Shown: piece by piece, positions 11,520-22,498 of the stretch
Numbering within the stretch: the first letter of the stretch is position 1
Layout of the letters: each line of letters starts with the position of its first letter
Assembly (NCBI RefSeq): GCF_003576645.1
Contig: NC_044930.1
Coordinates: 20,183,400 to 20,247,399 of the forward strand
DNA from: Ipomoea triloba
Lineage: Eukaryota; Streptophyta; Magnoliopsida; Solanales; Convolvulaceae
Reading direction: 5' to 3'
DNA length: 64,000 nucleotides
The notes under the pieces: generated by a model
Told to the model about the DNA's origin: nothing
The model's database searches: none
The model's input: only the letters and a program-made list of their open reading frames with translations
Made by a program: the position numbers and the translations under genes

Positions 11520-11630
11520 TAAAATTACCATAATACCCCCACTTAAACATCCGCGAATTTCAGTTGGATTAATGAAATCTGACAACGTAGATTAGGCCGC
11601 ACGACCCATGGGAGCTCCCCGCCGCATTTG
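10776..11630. mobile_element. Second MITE-like element with an internal ACGCACCATTCTACG array
   Basis: The left end (TCATCAGGTGCGGCC near 10780-10796) and right end (GGCCGCAC near 11595 with GCCGCATTTGAATTATATA at the border) are partly inverted. The interior (about 10885-11480) is an irregular array of units such as ACGTATTAAAATGCACCA and AAACGCACCATTCTACG. It is related in its ends to the element at 10373-10700 and is likewise embedded in TA repeats. No coding capacity. Confidence 0.5.
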
Positions 11631-11633
11631 AAT

Positions 11634-11664
<31 letters not shown>

Positions 11665-12478
11665 GTTATAAGAGTCTTACTATCAATATTTTTTTTGTCA
11701 AAAATAGCCCTACCATTATAACTTTCGTTATCTTTTCCAATTATTATTACCACGCACATACCTCCACGGCTCCACCATATATTTTCTTATATTTTTCAAT
11801 TGTAATAATATATCGACATTATATATTTGAGTATTATATAAATTATTACCTAATAAAGCTGGTTTTTTCTTTTTTCTTTTTTCTTTTTTTGGTTGGTAAA
11901 TGACAAGTTGAGACAGTAGATAGAGGTCACTCGTATGTTAGGAAGTCTGATGAAAATATAAACAAGTACACACTACTAACCATACCCAATAGGAAATATA
12001 GAAATGTGCACGTCGAGATAAATATGAACTTGTACTAAGAAGACATCTGATTTGGTTTAGGTTATCTTACGTAACTCCATGAATATAAATATTGTAATAT
12101 GATATTCTCTTATTTGGTTTATTTGATTCAAAAGAATATGAAATTCTTAAATTTTGTTTTTAGTTAATTTTTTATAACGTTCATGAAAAATTAAGAATCA
12201 CATTGTTTCTCACATTCGTGATAGGAAATTTTAGGAGTGGGCATTTTGGTTTTCGTTTTTTTTATTCTAGTTCGATTTGGTTTCGGTTTATTTGATTTTC
12301 AAAAAATGAAACTATTCGGTTTCAAATTTTAATTCGGTTTGGTTTCAGTTCGCTTTGAAATAGTTTGATTTTGGCTTAGTTTGGTTCGATTCGGATTTCG
12401 GTTTGAAGACTCAAACATTCACTAGTTCTTTTGCACATATAACTATTTATTTATTTCACTAATAATTTAAATTTGAAA
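11631..12478. other. Intergenic DNA before the nested stack
   Basis: A (TA)n tract near 11634-11660, then AT-rich sequence and a TTCGGTTT-rich degenerate stretch at about 12230-12410. No gene is seen. Confidence 0.4.
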
Positions 12479-12817
12479 GGGAAAAGTGTCAAATTAGCCC
12501 CTTAAGTATATTGGATAATGCAATTGAGTCTTCTAAGAGAAAAAAGCTCCATTCAAGCCCCCTAAACCTGCAAAAAAGTGCAATTGAGTCCTAAATGACT
12601 TGTTTAATAGGTTACTACTCCTTGGATTAAAATGAAGTGCAAAATTTTGTAATTTGTATCACATTTGATCCTTCTATCAAATTAATTTATATTTTAAAAA
12701 TGATTTAAATAATTTTTAAATAAAAAAATTTAAGAAAAAAAAAGAGCAAAAGTCGACAGGAGGGGGACTGTCTGCTTTTTGTGTATGTTTTGTTTTTGTT
12801 TTTTAATTATTTATTTA

Positions 12818-13013
12818 TGTTGAGAATTAAAGATAAAACTTCATAAACTGTTATTACACATGCTAAGTGATACATCTCTATTTATACATATAAGGGAAAG
12901 ACAACTCTGCACTAAAAGTCCAAAGTTACTGCTGCCAAACAAAGCTGTCTGCTGCCTAACCTGCTGCTGCCTAACAAATACTGCTGCCTAATATTGCATA
13001 AAATATTTCAACA
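12818..13013 (-). repeat. 3' LTR of the 12.8-22.5 kb Copia element
   Basis: 196 bp; TG...CA ends; pairs with 22303-22498. Confidence 0.9.
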
Positions 13014-13020
13014 CTCCCCC

Positions 13021-14006
13021 TCAAGCTGGAGCATATAAATCAAATGCTCCTAGCTTGCTAGAAATGAACTCAATCCTAGGTCCACGGAGAGATTTGGTGA
13101 GGATATCAGCAAGTTGCTCATTTGACCCAACAAAAGTGGTAACACTATCTCCGGATGCAATCTTCTCTCGTACAAAGTGACAATCAACCTCAATATGTTT
13201 GGTTCTTTCATGAAATACAGGATTAGATGCAATGTGTAGCGCTGCTTGATTATCACAAATTAATTTCATGGGACTGGGCTGGTAGAGTTTGAGTTCTATA
13301 AGAAGTTGTTTCACCCAAATTAGCTCACATGTTCCAAGTTCCATTGCTCGGTATTCTGCTTCTGCGCTTGAGCGTGCAACCACATTTTGTTTCTTACTTT
13401 TCCAAGAAACAAGATTTCCTCCAAGTAGAATACAATATCCTGATGTTGATCTCCTATCCCAAGGGCATCCAGCCCAATCTGCATCTGTATAGCCAACAAT
13501 TTCTGTGTGTCCATGATCTTTGTAGAGCAATGCTGTTCCAGGAGACCTTTTCACATATCTCAAAATTCTGATGGCTGCATCCCAATGACTTTGACATGGC
13601 TCTTGCAAAAATTGGCTAACTACACTTACAATTAAAGAGATATATGGCCGAGTGATAGTCAAGTACAGTAGCTTACCAACTAATCTCCGATACTTGCTTG
13701 GATCGGATAAGAGCTCCCCCTGTCTTGGAAGAAGTTTGACATTTGGATCCATAGGTGTGTCAACCGGTTTGCAGTTAGTCATTCCTGTTTCTTCAAGAAT
13801 ATCTAAAACATATTTCCGCTGAGACACATGGATACCTTGGTTGGATTGAGCAACTTCAATCCCAAGAAAATACTTCAATTTTCCAAGATCTTTTGTCTCA
13901 AAATGTTGAAACAAATGTTTCTTAAGCTGATTTATTCCTTCACTGTCATCCCCTGTAATGACAATATCATCAACATAAACTACAAGATATATGCTTTGTC
14001 TAAGTG
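13021..14006 (-). pseudogene. Copia RT C-terminal part and RNase H
   Basis: The minus-strand frame reads from the RT catalytic motif YVDDIVITGDD (near 13960-13990) through FETKDLGKLKYFLGIEV and on into RNase H with DADWAGCPWDRRSTSGYC and SSAEAEYRAM. It ends at the TGA-side of DLYAPA next to the polypurine tract. This is the 3' portion of pol. The frame continues upstream only into inserted DNA (residues before about SIYLVV are not pol), because the RT is cut at about 14006. The other half is at 17608-17825 and 19455-20590. Confidence 0.85.
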
Positions 14007-14479
14007 TCTTGTTTGTCCCGATAGGGTGGGAGAAGTCTAGAGGGGGGGGGGTGAATAGACTTCTCAAACAATTAAAAACTTTATAACACTTCAACCAGAG
14101 AGATTTCAAGTGAATAAATTCAACTTGAAATGTGCAGCGGAATATCGTACGGTAAAGTGCTATAAAACAAAACTGCGTAAAACTGAAGAGATACTTGACA
14201 TGCAATACGATAGAAAGACTTAAATAGCTCAAGGAATATGTATGCAAAGTTTGAGCCACATGCGAACGTGGGAACACACAAACCTAGATGATATGATCAA
14301 CACAGTACGTAAAGGGTTAGTGAGTTAAAACATGCAAATATGTAAAGTGCAGTAAAGTAAATGAGAGGCAGAGATTTATAGTGGTTCGGAGATGGTGTAA
14401 TTCTCCTACTCCACTTCTTCCTTGCTCCAAGGAAGGTTTCCACTATCTTCAATCACCCAGATACAATAGTGAAACTCCC

Positions 14480-14690
14480 GAGTGCTACGCACAAAGCTAC
14501 ACTCAACCACGAGCTCTTCGCACCCAGCTAAGCTCACGAGCGCTACGCACAAAGCTACGCTCCCCGAACGCTACGCACAAAGCTACGTTCCCGAACGCTA
14601 AACACAAAGCTACGTTCCAACTAAGTGTTACGCACAAAGCTGCACTTAGTTCACCCGAGTGTTACGCACCCAGCTACACTCCTTTCTACT
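14480..14690 (+). repeat. Tandem CTACGCACAAAGCTACG array
   Basis: About six imperfect units of 30-40 bp containing ACGCACAAAGCTAC, inside the probable solo LTR. Confidence 0.7.
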
Positions 14691-14924
14691 CTCAGTAGAA
14701 ATACAACTTTTGTTTAAAGAAATAAAGATTTCTTTTTTAAGACTTGAATTTCTCTCGTGTATAGCTCAAAATCTCAGCACTTTGTATTTTGATTGCATTC
14801 ATCGCTCAATACCACTTTCTTGTCCGTTCTCTACCGTCACCTCTGTATCTCGTGCTGTTCTTCAAGTCTTCTTGGGCTTTTTATAATTCAAGGAATTATT
14901 TGCCCGTTATGAACATTCAAAATT

Positions 14925-15070
14925 TTGAACGTTCACTTGATCTGATTGGTTATTCCAATCTAAATTTTGAACGTTCACTTGATCTGATTGGTTATTCCAA
15001 TCTGATCTTGATGGCCATACCTTCTCTGATTGGTTATTCCAATCTGATCTTGATGGCCATACCTTCTCAT
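14925..15070 (+). repeat. Tandem TCTGATTGGTTATTCCAATCT array
   Basis: Four copies of the core GATTGGTTATTCCAATCT, the first two with TTTTGAACGTTCACTT and the last two with TGATGGCCATACCTTCT. Confidence 0.8.
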
Positions 15071-15397
15071 TTAATGACCATACCGTTGATCTGATAACTT
15101 GCCAATTTGATCTGATAAAATCTTCATTTTGATCTGCCCATTTAATGTCGCTGGTAACTTTTGACAAATTACCTCTGTAAATTGCTCACAAAGTCTTCTT
15201 TTACGGCTTGATTGATCCTTGAAACTTGTAGCCTCCAATTTTTGACTTTGTTGCCTTCTCAGCTTGATATTGCGGACTTTGTATCCTTCAGAGCTTGATA
15301 TTTTTGACTTTATTGCAATCTTGATTTGATCCTTTGGGCAAGTTGATCTTTTAAAATATTTTCCGGGTGGTTCTTGCTTGAGTATTAACAATGATCT

Positions 15398-16720
15398 TGA
15401 TAAGTGCCAAAAGTAGCCATATTTTAGGGGTCATTTAGGTGTGAAGTATGCTATAATAGATGTCCATTAGGCCTAGAAACATGCTAAGATAGGTTAATTT
15501 CATTGCATATAGGTCTAGGGACTAATCTTGTGTGTTTTTATAAAATTTGCACAATTCTTGCACTTCGCAGGGCATTCCGGCGACACTTCAGTAAAACAGA
15601 CGTAACCGGAGCTAGGAATGTCCGAATGAGGCGAGGCATGTGGCTATGGAACCGTATCGACGATAGCTACAACATAGAAGAAGACAGAAGAAGCAAACTT
15701 CACCACGCACGCTCACACGCGTGTGAGCGGCGTGGTTGCTCACTGGATTGCTCCCACGCACGCTCACACGCGTGTGAGCCGCGTGGACGCGACACAGCGC
15801 GGAAATTATTAGGGCGAGATTTTGGGGGCTATATATATGCCCTTTATAGGTCTTTTGGATCAGTTCCTAGCAGCCCCCAATAGCTATAGATCTGATTTCT
15901 CTTTCCAAATTCTTCCCCTTTGGGGAAGAAAACATTCCTCCTTAGAATAGATTTAGGATTTGAAGATGAAGATGTAGATCCAAGAACTCTTTAGGTATAA
16001 TTTCTCTTCTATTAATATAAAGTTTACTCTTTTATATTCTTGCATTGTTTATATTGCTTCTATTTATGTTTATTATGGTAGAGTAGAGTAGTTGGGTGTG
16101 TGTGCCCTTGTTGATCTATGAATTGATGCTTATAATTTGATATTATGATCTTGGTATTGTGGGAGTATGATTGATGAATGTATGGATGATGTTGTTCAAT
16201 CTTTGCTTCTATTTCCGGCCGGGATAGTTAGTGAACCGAGTGGAAGTGAGAGTGTGCGCGATAGCGGCCTCTCACGAGCCCAACTCATCTATATCTCCGC
16301 TCTTAATCCGAAAGGATGAGATCCGAGAGGAGTGGTAGGCAAGGTGTTCGATAAAATGCCTCAACCGAATGAGGATTGAGAGTCTGAGTGTGACGCCACT
16401 CGGTACTAATACCATGACTCCCTAGATCAATCCCGAAACCCAATTCCAAGCTACCTACGATAATCAATCCTTTAGCTTAACTTTGGCATGCACCCCTTCC
16501 TTTTACCTTTTGTATTTTCTATCCCTTTTTAACTTCAAAACCAACCATGAACAACACCTCTCCCTTTGATTCTTGTAACTCTTACCTATCAACCTCTTAA
16601 ATGCTAACATAAATTCGGCTCCCATTCGCCATCCTTGAGAGACACGACACTCGGGGAGTCTTGACTCTTCGTTTTACCACTTCCATACCACATTCACCCT
16701 CACCACTATACACACAACAC
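15398..16720 (+). mobile_element. Probable solo LTR of a Ty3/gypsy element
   Basis: Starts TGATAAGTGCCAAAAGTAGCC, a beginning seen in several plant gypsy LTRs, and has near its end the phrase GACACGACACTCGGGGAGTC and an ACCACTATACACACA stretch that also fit. No primer binding site or internal coding region follows. Two copies of the perfect palindrome GCTCACACGCGTGTGAGC lie at 15711-15728 and 15762-15779 within a 51-bp direct repeat. The right border is uncertain. Confidence 0.45.
15711..15779. repeat. Two perfect 18-bp palindromes, 51 bp apart
   Basis: GCTCACACGCGTGTGAGC at 15711-15728 and 15762-15779, each preceded by CCACGCAC. Confidence 0.85.
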
Positions 16721-16786
16721 CAGATCTTCAGAAAATCACCACCTTCAGATTTCTTCTAGTTCATACCATCACGTACTGGAACTTTG

Positions 16787-17606
16787 TAAAAACTGAACCA
16801 TGTAAATTTAGCTAAGTATAAGTTGCACTAGATGTTCCTCCACAAGTTGCTCTATAGTGCCTTTCACGCGTGTATAATTGATGTAGTGTTCACGCATGTG
16901 CAATCCATGCAAAGTTGCTCTACTTTGACTTTGACTTGCTCCATTTGACTTTGCTAGCTCCATTACTTGCTCTATTGACCAAAAACTAGCTCCAAAGACT
17001 TGGCCGTGTGACTTGCTCCCAAGCTTCATCTTTTGTAATTTAAAATGTAACAAGTAAAATTCAAACACTGGACCTTTAGGTATATGCTCAAGGCTTCAAC
17101 CATTTTTCCATTTCAGCTCATTCGGTCATGTCCATCAAATAAATATATTTGATCCTTCTTAGCATTGTATAGCGTATGGTGTAGAGATAATGGATCTTGG
17201 ACTTCTTCTCGGCTTTGACTTAAACTTCCTCCATTGGCCTTTGACTAGCTCCATGAGTTACTCCATAAGTTCCTCCATTGACCCAAAACTTGACTTTGAG
17301 CCGTGATACTACTAGCTCCATTCCTTGCTCTCCAAAGCTCAAAATGTTCTCAATAGGATTCAAACTTGTGTCTTCTAGCAAAGATAATTTGGCCTTGTCC
17401 ATTGGATCATATACACTCATGTGTATAGTGGAAGCAAATGACTTACAAGAGTCATAGTAAAATGAACTCTATAAGACAATAATTCGAACCAAACTATTGT
17501 CATGACTTGTCTTCCGGGTCCAAACTCTACACTCTAAAAATAAAATAGGGGATTTCTAAAAATTACAAAATGGCTCATCAAAACTATTACAATTTTATTC
17601 CTAACA
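16787..17606 (-). mobile_element. Probable LTR fragment (TGTTAGGAATAAAATTG type)
   Basis: On the minus strand it begins TGTTAGGAATAAAATTGTAA exactly where the Copia RT coding sequence stops, and ends near the plus-strand TGTAAAAACTG. It is rich in repeated phrases TTGCTCCATTTGACTTTG / AGCTCCAT. No coding region. The same sequence recurs at 18634-19453 through the single-N joint, so there is probably only one genomic copy. Confidence 0.45.
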
Positions 17607-17607
17607 T

Positions 17608-17825
17608 GTGTGTTTATAGAAGACAGAGTGATCGGCTTTGCTTTGAATCATGCCAAATCATTGGACAACATCTCTAAATCTCCCAAACCATGCACATGGA
17701 GACTGCTTCAACCCATAGAGAGAGCGTTTAAGACGACAAACAAGATGAGCTCCTGTCTTAGCTTTGAATCTAGGGGGTTGCTCCATATATACTTCCTCAT
17801 TCAAATCACCATGTAAGAATGCATT
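17608..17825 (-). pseudogene. Copia RT fragment ending at the single-N joint
   Basis: A minus-strand RT fragment (SLYGLKQ-type region through HSVFYKH) identical to the start of the RT at 19455-19672. It is cut at base 17825 by the N at 17826. I regard it as the overlapping end of one contig and not as a separate gene. Confidence 0.75.
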
Positions 17826-17834
17826 NTTCAAGCT

Positions 17835-19672
17835 TCTTTAGGTATAATTTCTCTTCTATTAATATAAAGTTTACTCTTTTATATTCTTGCATTGTTTATA
17901 TTGCTTCTATTTATGTTTATTATGGTAGAGTAGAGTAGTTGGGTGTGTGTGCCCTTGTTGATCTATGAATTGATGCTTATAATTTGATATTATGATCTTG
18001 GTATTGTGGGAGTATGATTGATGAATGTATGGATGATGTTGTTCAATCTTTGCTTCTATTTCCGGCCGGGATAGTTAGTGAACCGAGTGGAAGTGAGAGT
18101 GTGCGCGATAGCGGCCTCTCACGAGCCCAACTCATCTATATCTCCGCTCTTAATCCGAAAGGATGAGATCCGAGAGGAGTGGTAGGCAAGGTGTTCGATA
18201 AAATGCCTCAACCGAATGAGGATTGAGAGTCTGAGTGTGACGCCACTCGGTACTAATACCATGACTCCCTAGATCAATCCCGAAACCCAATTCCAAGCTA
18301 CCTACGATAATCAATCCTTTAGCTTAACTTTGGCATGCACCCCTTCCTTTTACCTTTTGTATTTTCTATCCCTTTTTAACTTCAAAACCAACCATGAACA
18401 ACACCTCTCCCTTTGATTCTTGTAACTCTTACCTATCAACCTCTTAAATGCTAACATAAATTCGGCTCCCATTCGCCATCCTTGAGAGACACGACACTCG
18501 GGGAGTCTTGACTCTTCGTTTTACCACTTCCATACCACATTCACCCTCACCACTATACACACAACACCAGATCTTCAGAAAATCACCACCTTCAGATTTC
18601 TTCTAGTTCATACCATCACGTACTGGAACTTTGTAAAAACTGAACCATGTAAATTTAGCTAAGTATAAGTTGCACTAGATGTTCCTCCACAAGTTGCTCT
18701 ATAGTGCCTTTCACGCGTGTATAATTGATGTAGTGTTCACGCATGTGCAATCCATGCAAAGTTGCTCTACTTTGACTTTGACTTGCTCCATTTGACTTTG
18801 CTAGCTCCATTACTTGCTCTATTGACCAAAAACTAGCTCCAAAGACTTGGCCGTGTGACTTGCTCCCAAGCTTCATCTTTTGTAATTTAAAATGTAACAA
18901 GTAAAATTCAAACACTGGACCTTTAGGTATATGCTCAAGGCTTCAACCATTTTTCCATTTCAGCTCATTCGGTCATGTCCATCAAATAAATATATTTGAT
19001 CCTTCTTAGCATTGTATAGCGTATGGTGTAGAGATAATGGATCTTGGACTTCTTCTCGGCTTTGACTTAAACTTCCTCCATTGGCCTTTGACTAGCTCCA
19101 TGAGTTACTCCATAAGTTCCTCCATTGACCCAAAACTTGACTTTGAGCCGTGATACTACTAGCTCCATTCCTTGCTCTCCAAAGCTCAAAATGTTCTCAA
19201 TAGGATTCAAACTTGTGTCTTCTAGCAAAGATAATTTGGCCTTGTCCATTGGATCATATACACTCATGTGTATAGTGGAAGCAAATGACTTACAAGAGTC
19301 ATAGTAAAATGAACTCTATAAGACAATAATTCGAACCAAACTATTGTCATGACTTGTCTTCCGGGTCCAAACTCTACACTCTAAAAATAAAATAGGGGAT
19401 TTCTAAAAATTACAAAATGGCTCATCAAAACTATTACAATTTTATTCCTAACATGTGTGTTTATAGAAGACAGAGTGATCGGCTTTGCTTTGAATCATGC
19501 CAAATCATTGGACAACATCTCTAAATCTCCCAAACCATGCACATGGAGACTGCTTCAACCCATAGAGAGAGCGTTTAAGACGACAAACAAGATGAGCTCC
19601 TGTCTTAGCTTTGAATCTAGGGGGTTGCTCCATATATACTTCCTCATTCAAATCACCATGTAAGAATGCATT
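17835..19672. repeat. Second copy of the 1.84-kb duplication (likely assembly artefact)
   Basis: Begins eight bases after N17826 with CTTTAGGTATAATTTC, which matches 15989 onward, and runs to GAATGCATT at 19672. It then continues correctly into RT coding sequence, whereas the first copy is cut off at the same base. This is the pattern of two overlapping contigs placed end to end. Confidence 0.9.
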
Positions 19673-20590
19673 CTTTATATCCAACTGATACAGTGGCCAA
19701 TGGCGATTGGCTGCAATTGAGAATAAGAGGCGGATAGAAGTAATCTTGGCTACCAGTGAGAAGGTGTCCGTGTAGGCAATGCCAAAAACTTGTGTGTATC
19801 CTTTAGCAACCAGTCGAGCTTTAAGTCTATCAACTTGTCCATCTAGGCCAACTTTCACATTATATACCCATCTACAACCAACCACAGTTTTACCCGGAGG
19901 TAACGGTACTAACTCCCAAGTTCTAGAAGAATGGAGTGCTTCCATTTCATCAACCATTGCCTGAGTCCACCCTGGATGAGTTAATGCCTCCTTGACATTG
20001 TTTGGAACAAAAACAGTTGACAAACTAGTAATGAAGGCACAATATGATGGAGATAAACGTTTATGTGAGAGGAAATTATAGATAAGATAAGGATTTCGAG
20101 TAGATCTGTTACCTACTCGACTTGCAATGGGAGAATCAGTTATGGTATTTTGGGCTGTATCATTAGGTAACAATGACGCAGGACATGACTCAATTGTTGT
20201 AGTATTTTGGGTATCTTGATGATTGCGTCTTTGGTAGGTGTACAACAATGGTGGGATATGTCTTTCCTCTTGGATAGTGGGAGTTGGTACAGTTCTTTCA
20301 GGAATAGGTATGGTCTTTTGAGGAATAGTGGGAGATACAGGTTCTAAGAAAGTAGGAACAGGGAGAATTTCTGTGGTTTCAATGGGTTCCCCTAGGAAAT
20401 CAGACTCAGTGGAGGTGGAAGAGAAAAATGGTGTTGTTTCAAAAAAGGTAACATCGAAGGAGGTATAAAAGCGGTGTGTTTTAAGACAGTAACACCTAAA
20501 GCCTTTTTGGAGACGGGAATACCCAAGGAAAACACACTTTATTGACTTGGCATCAAGTTTATCACGCCCTGGAGAAGTATCATGAACAAA
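19455..20590 (-). pseudogene. Copia integrase C-terminus and RT N-terminal half
   Basis: Minus strand. The frame after the stop at about 20590 covers the end of the integrase (LGYSRLQKGFRCY-like region), a linker, and [76 protein letters not shown] and LKRSLYGLKQSP. An in-frame stop lies at about 19502-19504. The RT coding sequence then runs to HSVFYKH and ends abruptly at about 19455, where LTR-like DNA starts. The YVDD motif is on the other side of the insertions at about 13.97 kb. Confidence 0.85.
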
Positions 20591-21748
20591 TCAAGTACAC
20601 CCAAAAATTCGCAATGGGAGCTTGTGGAGAGGTTCTTGTGGACGCAAGATATGAAGAGGAATTTTTCCTTGCAAAACCGAAGAGGGAATTCGATTTATGA
20701 GATAGCAAGAGTGAAGTATAGCATCAGCCCAAAAATTCTTAGAAACCATGTTATGAACAAGCAAAGTACAAGCTGTTTCAACAAGATGACAAATTTTCCT
20801 TTCAACAACTCCATTTTGTTGAGGAGTTCTAGCACATGAAGATTCATGAACGATACCATGTGAGGAAAAGAACGAAGTAAAGGGGTCAGAAAAGTATTCT
20901 CTCGCATTATCACTTCGTAAAATTTTGAGAGATACCCCAAATTGGTTCACAACTTCATTGTAGAATTTTTGAAACATCTCAAATAACTCAAAACGGTTCT
21001 TCATTAGAAAGACCCAAGTGCACCAAGAAAAGTCATCAATGAAGACAACAAAATATGAGAACCCCAAAGTGGATGAAACTCGACATGGTCCCCAAATGTC
21101 GGAGTGAACTAGAGAAAATGGGGTATTGGCCCTCCTATTGACTCTGCTAGGATATAAAGCTCTTGAGTGTTTCCCAAGTTGACACGATTCACACTCTATG
21201 GTTCTTAATTTTGACAATCCAGGAAAAAGTTGTTTTAACTTATTGAGGTTAGGATGTCCTAAACGACAATGGTTAAGAAGAGGTGAAACAGTAGCAGTGC
21301 AAACTGTTTTGCTATTTGTAGAACATGAAAGGTGGTAAAGACCTTGTGATTCATATCCTACACTAATTGTCCCTTTTGTTTTACGGTCTTGAATGACCAC
21401 AAAATCAGAAGAAAAGGTGACAAGGCAATTAAGAGAATGAGCAAGCTGATTAATTGAAATCAAGTTGAAATGGCAACCAGAAATGTAAAGGACATTGGAT
21501 AAAGACAAAGAATTCATGGTGACTTTTCCAACTCCTATTGCCTTTTCTTTTGATCCATCACCAAATGTGACAATGGGAAGAGAGTTTGAGAACTCAATAT
21601 TAGAGAAAAAAGAAATGTTACCAGAAATGTGGTCGGTGGCTCCAGAATCCAGGATCCAAGTTGAATTTGATTTTAATGCAAGAGCAGTATGAGACATGGT
21701 GGTCCTAGAAGCTCTTAGCACATTGTTTAAACTCTCATGATCTGCCAT
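20591..21748 (-). pseudogene. Copia protease-integrase ORF
   Basis: A 385-residue minus-strand ORF with the aspartic protease motif WILDSGATDHISGN near residue 31. The GAG-pre-integrase region has the His-Cys type zinc site (CRLGHPNLNKLKQL, ECESCQLGKHSR). The integrase core shows HSDIWGP, ILRSDNAREYFS and [13 protein letters not shown], the D,D-35-E triad. It ends in a TGA inside an otherwise continuing frame (IFGCT, then stop), so it is broken there. There is no gag upstream; the frame starts about 550 bp from the 5' LTR. Confidence 0.88.
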
Positions 21749-22289
21749 AGCTTTATGAGAAATGCAGTTGGGACATCAAAGTGTGAACTGAACAAAAAAC
21801 ATTATACTCGCAGGAAAAAAGCTAAAAATTATGGTAGGTGGATCCATAATAACAGAAAAGAAAACTGCATCAATGAATGGTCTGAACTATTGACCATTGA
21901 CCGACGAGGTTGACCGGCGTTGACCGTTGACCGGCGAGGTTGACCGGCAGGGATGGAGGATCTGAAAATACTGCTAGGTACATCTCCTCAAGATGAACCT
22001 ACTGGAGAAAGCGACACCTTGATCGGAGATTGGAGGAGAGAGATATAGCCGGAAAATAGTATGAAACTTCCGGCGACTGTGGCAGAGCGTGGGAGCACGT
22101 GCGGCGGTGGAGGACAACGGCAGATCTTCGGCGACGGAGGTCGCCTAAGTTCCCAGAATGACGCTATATCTTTCAAATTTGTGAAAAACTTATAATGGAA
22201 AGCTGTGTTTGAGTTTTCAGTTCGGATGAACAGTACGTTACTGTTCATCCGAAGAAGGGAGAAGAAAAACAAAACAGGCCAAAAGAGAT

Positions 22290-22302
22290 GGCTCTGATAC
22301 CA
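22290..22302 (-). other. Primer binding site (initiator Met tRNA)
   Basis: Minus strand TGGTATCAGAGCC directly inside the 5' LTR. Confidence 0.9.
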
Positions 22303-22498
22303 TGTTGAGAATTAAAGATAAAACTTCATAAACTGTTATTACACATGCTAAGTGATACATCTCTATTTATACATATAAGGGAAAGACAATTCTGCACTAA
22401 AAGTCTAAAGTTACTGCTGCCAAACAAAGCTGTCTGCTGCCTAACCTGCTGCTGCCTAACAAATACTACTGCCTAATATTGCATAAAATATTTCAACA
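22303..22498 (-). repeat. 5' LTR of the 12.8-22.5 kb Copia element
   Basis: 196 bp. It contains TATAAATA on the minus strand (complement of 22364-22371), the probable promoter. The primer binding site lies immediately inside at 22290-22302. Confidence 0.9.

Larger units (their letters stand above)
14010..15390. mobile_element. Probable solo LTR (Copia, SIRE-like family) inside the RT
   Basis: Begins TGTTTGTCCCGATAGGG with GTCTAGAGGGGGGGG and GTGAATAGAC close behind, the same arrangement as the start of the SIRE-type LTR at 52067. It ends TTGAGTATTAACA. No internal domain follows. Inside are two tandem arrays: units of ACGCACAAAGCTACGTTCC (about 14480-14690) and of CTGATTGGTTATTCCAATCT (about 14925-15050). 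A clean target duplication was not found, so the borders are approximate. Confidence 0.5.
15988..17825. repeat. First copy of a 1.84-kb identical duplication
   Basis: Matches 17835-19672 at a constant offset of 1847 bp over its whole length, as far as I can compare by eye. It ends at the single N (17826). See the second copy. Confidence 0.9.
12818..22498 (-). mobile_element. Copia LTR retrotransposon, minus strand, gag-less and interrupted
   Basis: LTRs of 196 bp at 12818-13013 (3') and 22303-22498 (5') start TGTTGAGAATT and end TTTCAACA; they differ at three positions, all transitions. A 5-bp target duplication ATTTA lies at 12813-12817 and 22499-22503. Next to the 5' LTR is TGGTATCAGAGCC (complement of 22290-22302), the initiator-methionine tRNA primer site; next to the 3' LTR is the polypurine tract TTGAGGGGGAG. 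Pol order is PR-IN-RT-RH as in Copia. The space between the 5' LTR and protease is only about 550 bp and contains no gag, so this copy could not move on its own. RT is further broken by insertions between about 14007 and 19455. Confidence 0.92.

Noticed and set aside
14381..14698. 105-residue ORF with SPNATHKATF-type repeats
   Set aside because: Translation of a tandem DNA repeat in an LTR, no coding evidence.
18655..19663. Second set of identical small ORFs
   Set aside because: Copies created by the single-N joint at 17826, and in any case LTR sequence.
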